From assembly GCA_029212955.1 (NCBI GenBank), contig JARGOW010000111.1, positions 1 to 9,085 on the forward strand: DNA of 9,085 nucleotides, read 5' to 3'. Source of the DNA: Planctomycetota bacterium (GTDB lineage Bacteria > Planctomycetota > UBA1135 > GCA-002686595). A program made the position numbers and the translations under genes. Below, one piece after another: positions 6,320 to 9,085 of this stretch. The notes under the pieces are model-generated. The model saw only the letters and a program-made list of their open reading frames with translations. It made no database searches and had not been told where the DNA came from. How positions within the stretch are numbered: position 1 is the first letter of the stretch; every line of letters begins with the position of its first letter.

Positions 6320-6703
6320 CTACTTCATGCCCTTGACGGACTTCTTACCGGCCACGGTACGCTTGGGACCTTTCCGGGTCCGGGCGTTGGTTCGGGTACG
6401 TTGGCCACGCACGGGCAAGCCGCGGCGGTGGCGCAGGCCACGGTAGCAGCCGATGTCACGGAGACGACTGATGTCCTGGGCCAGGGAACGGCGCAGATCA
6501 CCCTCCACCTGGTATTCGTTACGGAGCAATTCCGCCAGGTCACGAAGCTGAACTTCCGTGAGATCACGGATCTTCATGCTCGTATCCAATCCGAGGGTGG
6601 TACAGAGCTTTTTGGCGGTCGTGCGACCGACGCCAAAGATACTCGTGAGACCAAACTCCAATTGTTTGTTATTGGGAAGGTCGACTCCAACAAGACGTGC
6701 CAT
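6320..6703 (-). CDS. rpsM: 30S ribosomal protein S13
   Basis: S13 is at the head of the small subunit, forms bridges to the 50S subunit and contacts the P-site tRNA. The 127-aa product opens MARLVGVDLPNNKQLEFGLT, followed by the helix-hairpin-helix-like segment SIFGVGRTTAKKL (21-33). Next come DISRLRDIGCYRGLRHRRGL (77-96) and the tRNA-facing basic tail PVRGQRTRTNARTRKGPKRT (97-116). Length is within the normal range of about 115-130. The start ATG at 6703 has a clear AGGAG nine nt upstream. It follows rpmJ by 53 nt and is the first gene of what is the alpha operon in Escherichia coli. Confidence 0.97.
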   Translation of the reverse strand: MARLVGVDLPNNKQLEFGLTSIFGVGRTTAKKLCTTLGLDTSMKIRDLTEVQLRDLAELLRNEYQVEGDLRRSLAQDISRLRDIGCYRGLRHRRGLPVRGQRTRTNARTRKGPKRTVAGKKSVKGMK

Positions 6704-6712
6704 ATTTTATTT

Positions 6713-6717
6713 CTCCT
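6713..6717 (-). promoter_or_regulatory. Shine-Dalgarno sequence of rpsM
   Basis: AGGAG on the minus strand, nine nt before the rpsM ATG, with an A/T-rich spacer (AAATAAAAT). It supports the start at 6703 and contrasts with the missing sites before rpsK, rpsD, rpoA and rplQ. Confidence 0.7.
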
Positions 6718-6756
6718 GACGGGTGTTTGCCGTAGGTGTATTTGTCTGCAGCGGGG

Positions 6757-6876
6757 CTATTTGCCCTGCTTTTGTTTGTGACGGGGGTCGGCCTTACAAA
6801 TGACGCGGACAACTCCACGTCGTTTGACGATTTTGCATTGCATGCACATGCGACGGATACTGCTTCTGACTTTCAT
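6757..6876 (-). CDS. rpmJ: 50S ribosomal protein L36
   Basis: L36 is the smallest protein of the large subunit and helps fold 23S rRNA. Reading codons from the ATG at 6876 gives 39 residues: it begins MKVRSSIRRMCMQCKIVKRR and goes on GVVRVICKADPRHKQKQGK, then TAG at 6757-6759. Cys11, Cys14, Cys27 and His33 are the zinc-ribbon ligands, so this is the zinc-binding form. The spacing CKADPRH matches the Escherichia coli type (ICSAEPKH) rather than the one-residue-shorter type. The ATG overlaps the infA stop by 4 nt (ATGA), and AAGGAG lies six nt upstream inside infA, so translation is probably coupled to infA. Confidence 0.95.
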   Translation of the reverse strand: MKVRSSIRRMCMQCKIVKRRGVVRVICKADPRHKQKQGK

Positions 6877-7133
6877 CTTCTTCTCCTTCGACGTCGGCCA
6901 CCAGGGCCACGACGGCGTTCACCACGGCACGTAATGCGCCCTTTTGTCAAATCGTAGGGAGACATCTCTACGGTGATTTTGTCGCCAGGGAGGATACGGA
7001 TGTAGTGCATCCGCATCTTGCCGCTGACGTGCGCCAAGATCTCGTGACCGCTCTCCAGCTTAGCTCGAAAACGAGCGTTGGGAAGGGCTTCCGTCACGAT
7101 AGCTTCGACGATGATCGGTTCTTCTTTGGCCAT
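6873..7133 (-). CDS. infA: Translation initiation factor IF-1 with arginine-rich C-terminal tail
   Basis: IF-1 binds the A site of the 30S subunit during initiation and works with IF-2 and IF-3. The 86-aa product has the OB-fold signature: MAKEEPIIVEAIVTEALPNA, FRAKLESGHEILAHVSGKMR (22-41), YIRILPGDKITVEMSPYDLT (44-63) and KGRITCR. The usual protein ends about there, at about 72 residues. Here about 15 residues follow: GERRRGPGG, then seven arginines. The extension overlaps the rpmJ start and its ribosome binding site. The start ATG at 7133 shares one base with the adk stop (TAATG), and GGAG lies ten nt upstream. The basic tail may bind RNA, or it may exist only because the purine-rich rpmJ signal is read in this frame. 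Confidence 0.95.
   Translation of the reverse strand: MAKEEPIIVEAIVTEALPNARFRAKLESGHEILAHVSGKMRMHYIRILPGDKITVEMSPYDLTKGRITCRGERRRGPGGRRRRRRR
6883..6888 (-). promoter_or_regulatory. Shine-Dalgarno sequence of rpmJ, inside infA
   Basis: AAGGAG on the minus strand, six nt (AAGAAG) before the rpmJ ATG. The same bases are read as arginine codons in the infA tail. Confidence 0.7.
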
Positions 7134-7810
7134 TAGCTGTTCACTCCATGACTGGAGCCATGGCCTGAGCCCTGGATACTAGCGACACAGGCCTCAAATA
7201 CAAGGTCCGGCTGCTGACGACCATCGACGGCGCTGACACCCCCACGCTCCGAATAGAACGCGATCAGAGGTGCTGTTTTCTGGTGATACTCCTCCAAACG
7301 CGTGCGAACCACCTCGGCGGTGTCGTCCTTGCGCTGGTAAAGGGCCCCTGAGCAGGCGTTGCAGACGCCTTCCTGGGCCGGAGCGTTGAATGTGAGGTGG
7401 AAAATCGCCCCACATTCCTTGCACATGCGGCGACCCACAATGCGCTGTTCAATGTCCGAATCCGGGACCTGGATGTCGATCACCATGGGAACCAACCCCT
7501 CCAGGCGGGCCTCGAGGGCTTCGGCCTGGGCGATGGTCCTGGGGAATCCGTCCAGCAGGTATCCCGACTGGCAATCTTCCTGGGCGACACGGTCAAAGAG
7601 CATTTCGAGCACGAGCTCATCGGGGACAAGCTCGCCTTGATCCATGAAGGAGCGCGCACGATCCCCCAGGGACGTGCCCCCCGCCAGGTTGGCGCGGAAC
7701 AGATCTCCCGTGGAGATGTGGGGCAATCCCAGGGCCTGGGCCAGGCGCGCAGCCTGGGTCCCTTTGCCCGCGCCGGGAGCACCCAGCAGGATCAAAACGG
7801 TCTTGGACAT
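7133..7810 (-). CDS. adk: Adenylate kinase, long zinc-LID form
   Basis: The enzyme converts ATP and AMP into two ADP in the cytoplasm. The 225-aa product has the P-loop GAPGAGKGTQ (10-19), the AMP-binding region ISTGDLFRA (32-40), DGFPRT (87-92) and a complete LID domain. In the LID, Cys130, Cys133, Cys150 and Cys153 form a CxxC-x16-CxxC zinc site. The C-terminal tail (GSGHGSSHGVNS) is unusually rich in Gly, Ser and His. The start ATG at 7810 gives the conserved MSKTVLILLGAPG; the frame continues upstream to 7861, but those 17 residues are encoded within secY. It lies 2 nt after the secY stop and overlaps infA by one base. The pairing with secY is classic in ribosomal operons. Confidence 0.97.
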   Translation of the reverse strand: MSKTVLILLGAPGAGKGTQAARLAQALGLPHISTGDLFRANLAGGTSLGDRARSFMDQGELVPDELVLEMLFDRVAQEDCQSGYLLDGFPRTIAQAEALEARLEGLVPMVIDIQVPDSDIEQRIVGRRMCKECGAIFHLTFNAPAQEGVCNACSGALYQRKDDTAEVVRTRLEEYHQKTAPLIAFYSERGGVSAVDGRQQPDLVFEACVASIQGSGHGSSHGVNS

Positions 7811-7812
7811 GA

Positions 7813-9085
7813 TTAGTTGGCGCCTCCGCCGGAGGGGTTGCCTTTCTTGCCCTGGGCCCACTTGGCCTTGGACTGACTATCGGCAGCACCTTCTTCGGGC
7901 TCGTAGGCCTTCATGACCAGCTGCGATTGCAGCTTGTCCATGAGCTCCAGGGCCACACCCACCACGATCAGTACCGAGGTACCCGTGACGAAGTATTGCA
8001 TGGACAAGGTCATGCCGGAGTCCTTCGTAATGAAGGCGGGCAAAACAGCGACCACGGCCAGGAATGCGGCTCCAACCAGCGTCACGCGCGTCAGCACGGC
8101 GCTCAGGTAATCCGAGGTCTTTTGACCGGGACGGATACCGGGGATGAAGGAACCGTGCTCACGCAGGTTGTTCGCGATCTCTTCGGGCTGGAACATCAGA
8201 CGGTTCCAGAAGAAGCAGAAGGAGAAGATCAGGAGCAGATAGACCGTCACGTAGACGAATCCGGTCTGGTCGTTGAAGATGTTTTGCAGGGAGCTCCAGC
8301 CAAGCCACTGGAAAACAACTCCAGGGATGACGAACAGCACGGAAGCAAAAATGATCGGCATGACGCCGGCCATGTTGACCTTGATAGGCAAGAAGTGCTT
8401 CTGTCCCCCATACACGCGACGACCGCGGGTCAATCGGGCGTATTGGATCGGGATGCGGCGGGCACCCTTGTGCATGAATACCACGGCCAGGATGACCACG
8501 GTCCAAGTAGCACACAGGAACATGATGATCTGCCAGAACTCGGGGTTCGAGCGGATCGACGCGAAGCTGGAGGGCATCACCGCGATGATACCGGCCATAA
8601 TGATCAAGGAAGCGCCGTTGCCCGCACCGTACTCGGTGATGAGCTCGCCGATCCACATGACGATCATGGAACCCGCGATGAGCGATGTGATCACGATGAA
8701 GAACATGGCGACGGGGTGATCCCGCATGCCTGCCTCCACCATGTTCGATCCGCTGAACACGCCCGAATACACCAGGATGGCTTGAACCAGGGCGATCGGC
8801 ACCACGGTCAATCGTGTCCACTGGTTGATGCGCTTCTGACCCGCGGCCCCTTCCTTCGACACGGCCTCCAAGGCGGGAGACACCTTGGTCAGCATCGAGA
8901 AGATAATAGACGCCGAGATGTAGGGCATGATGCCCAGCGAAAACACGGTGGTCTGACCGATGGCACCACCCGAAAGGGCGGACAACATCCCCATGATGCC
9001 CTGGTCCGCAGTGGACTCAAGGAACGCGGGATCCATACCCGGGATCGGGATCTGGAAGCCCAACCGGTACACGATCAAGAGAACC
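7813..9085 (-). CDS. secY: Preprotein translocase subunit SecY, N-terminus outside the window
   Basis: SecY is the membrane channel of the Sec export machinery, working with SecE, SecG and SecA. About 423 residues are visible; the reading frame runs off the right edge (VLLIVYRLG at the edge), so only the first 20-30 residues including the start are missing. Recognised regions are RLGFQIPIPGMD with the plug behind it, SLGIMPYISASIIFSML, and the SecA/ribosome-contacting loop QYARLTRGRRVYGGQKHFLP. Further on are VNMAGVMPIIFASVLF, PEEIANNLREHGSFIPGIRP and the final helix around VGVALELMDKLQSQLVMKAY. Nine complete membrane segments and part of the first can be placed. The C-terminus carries a polar extension (EPEEGAADSQSKAKWAQGKK... 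ending GGGAN). The purine-rich GGAGG near its end lies about 12 nt before the adk start. Confidence 0.97.
   Translation of the reverse strand, partial: VLLIVYRLGFQIPIPGMDPAFLESTADQGIMGMLSALSGGAIGQTTVFSLGIMPYISASIIFSMLTKVSPALEAVSKEGAAGQKRINQWTRLTVVPIALVQAILVYSGVFSGSNMVEAGMRDHPVAMFFIVITSLIAGSMIVMWIGELITEYGAGNGASLIIMAGIIAVMPSSFASIRSNPEFWQIIMFLCATWTVVILAVVFMHKGARRIPIQYARLTRGRRVYGGQKHFLPIKVNMAGVMPIIFASVLFVIPGVVFQWLGWSSLQNIFNDQTGFVYVTVYLLLIFSFCFFWNRLMFQPEEIANNLREHGSFIPGIRPGQKTSDYLSAVLTRVTLVGAAFLAVVAVLPAFITKDSGMTLSMQYFVTGTSVLIVVGVALELMDKLQSQLVMKAYEPEEGAADSQSKAKWAQGKKGNPSGGGAN

Overview
The window is a stretch of bacterial chromosome, moderately GC-rich (about 58-60% in the lines I counted by eye). 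It carries the distal end of the ribosomal-protein super-operon (spc/alpha part) on the minus strand, followed by two exported proteins of unknown function on the same strand and the end of a convergent phosphatase gene on the plus strand. The best guess for the host is Planctomycetota. The exported protein at 2432-3469 ends in a C-terminal domain (LCLGG ... ETWNFQ.W.RD ... SNTTE...ITFQ) that I know mainly from large families in marine planctomycetes. The poor Shine-Dalgarno usage in half of the operon fits that group too. This assignment rests on recognition, not on a search.

Layout in transcription order, from the right edge leftwards: secY (start cut off by the window edge), adk, infA, rpmJ, rpsM, rpsK, rpsD, rpoA, rplQ. 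The first four are packed tightly: a 2-nt gap, a 1-nt overlap and a 4-nt ATGA overlap. From rpmJ on the spacers are 53, 62, 74, 13 and 77 nt. The three long spacers upstream of rpsK, rpsD and rplQ are rich in A and C and lack an evident ribosome binding site. rpmJ (39 codons) is a small gene that I decoded directly from the sequence. There is no map gene between adk and infA, and rpsD sits inside the cluster.

Downstream of rplQ lies a very strong hairpin (21 perfect base pairs plus an inner 4-bp stem), which is probably the end of the operon. It is enclosed by a second, imperfect pair of inverted arms. Then come a 345-aa secreted protein and a 600-aa membrane-anchored protein with repeated beta-sandwich (carboxypeptidase-regulatory-like) domains. 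The plus-strand gene at the left edge is the C-terminal part of a HAD-IB phosphatase.

The ribosomal genes together supply ribosomal proteins S13, S11, S4, L17 and L36, initiation factor 1, the RNA polymerase alpha subunit, the protein-export channel SecY and adenylate kinase: a standard growth-linked unit. I see no mobile element, CRISPR array, tRNA or rRNA, and no convincing new multi-gene system. The unusual points are the nested hairpin after rplQ, an arginine-rich tail on IF-1 whose codons also form the rpmJ ribosome binding site, the SD-less A/C-rich leaders, and the uncharacterised exported proteins.
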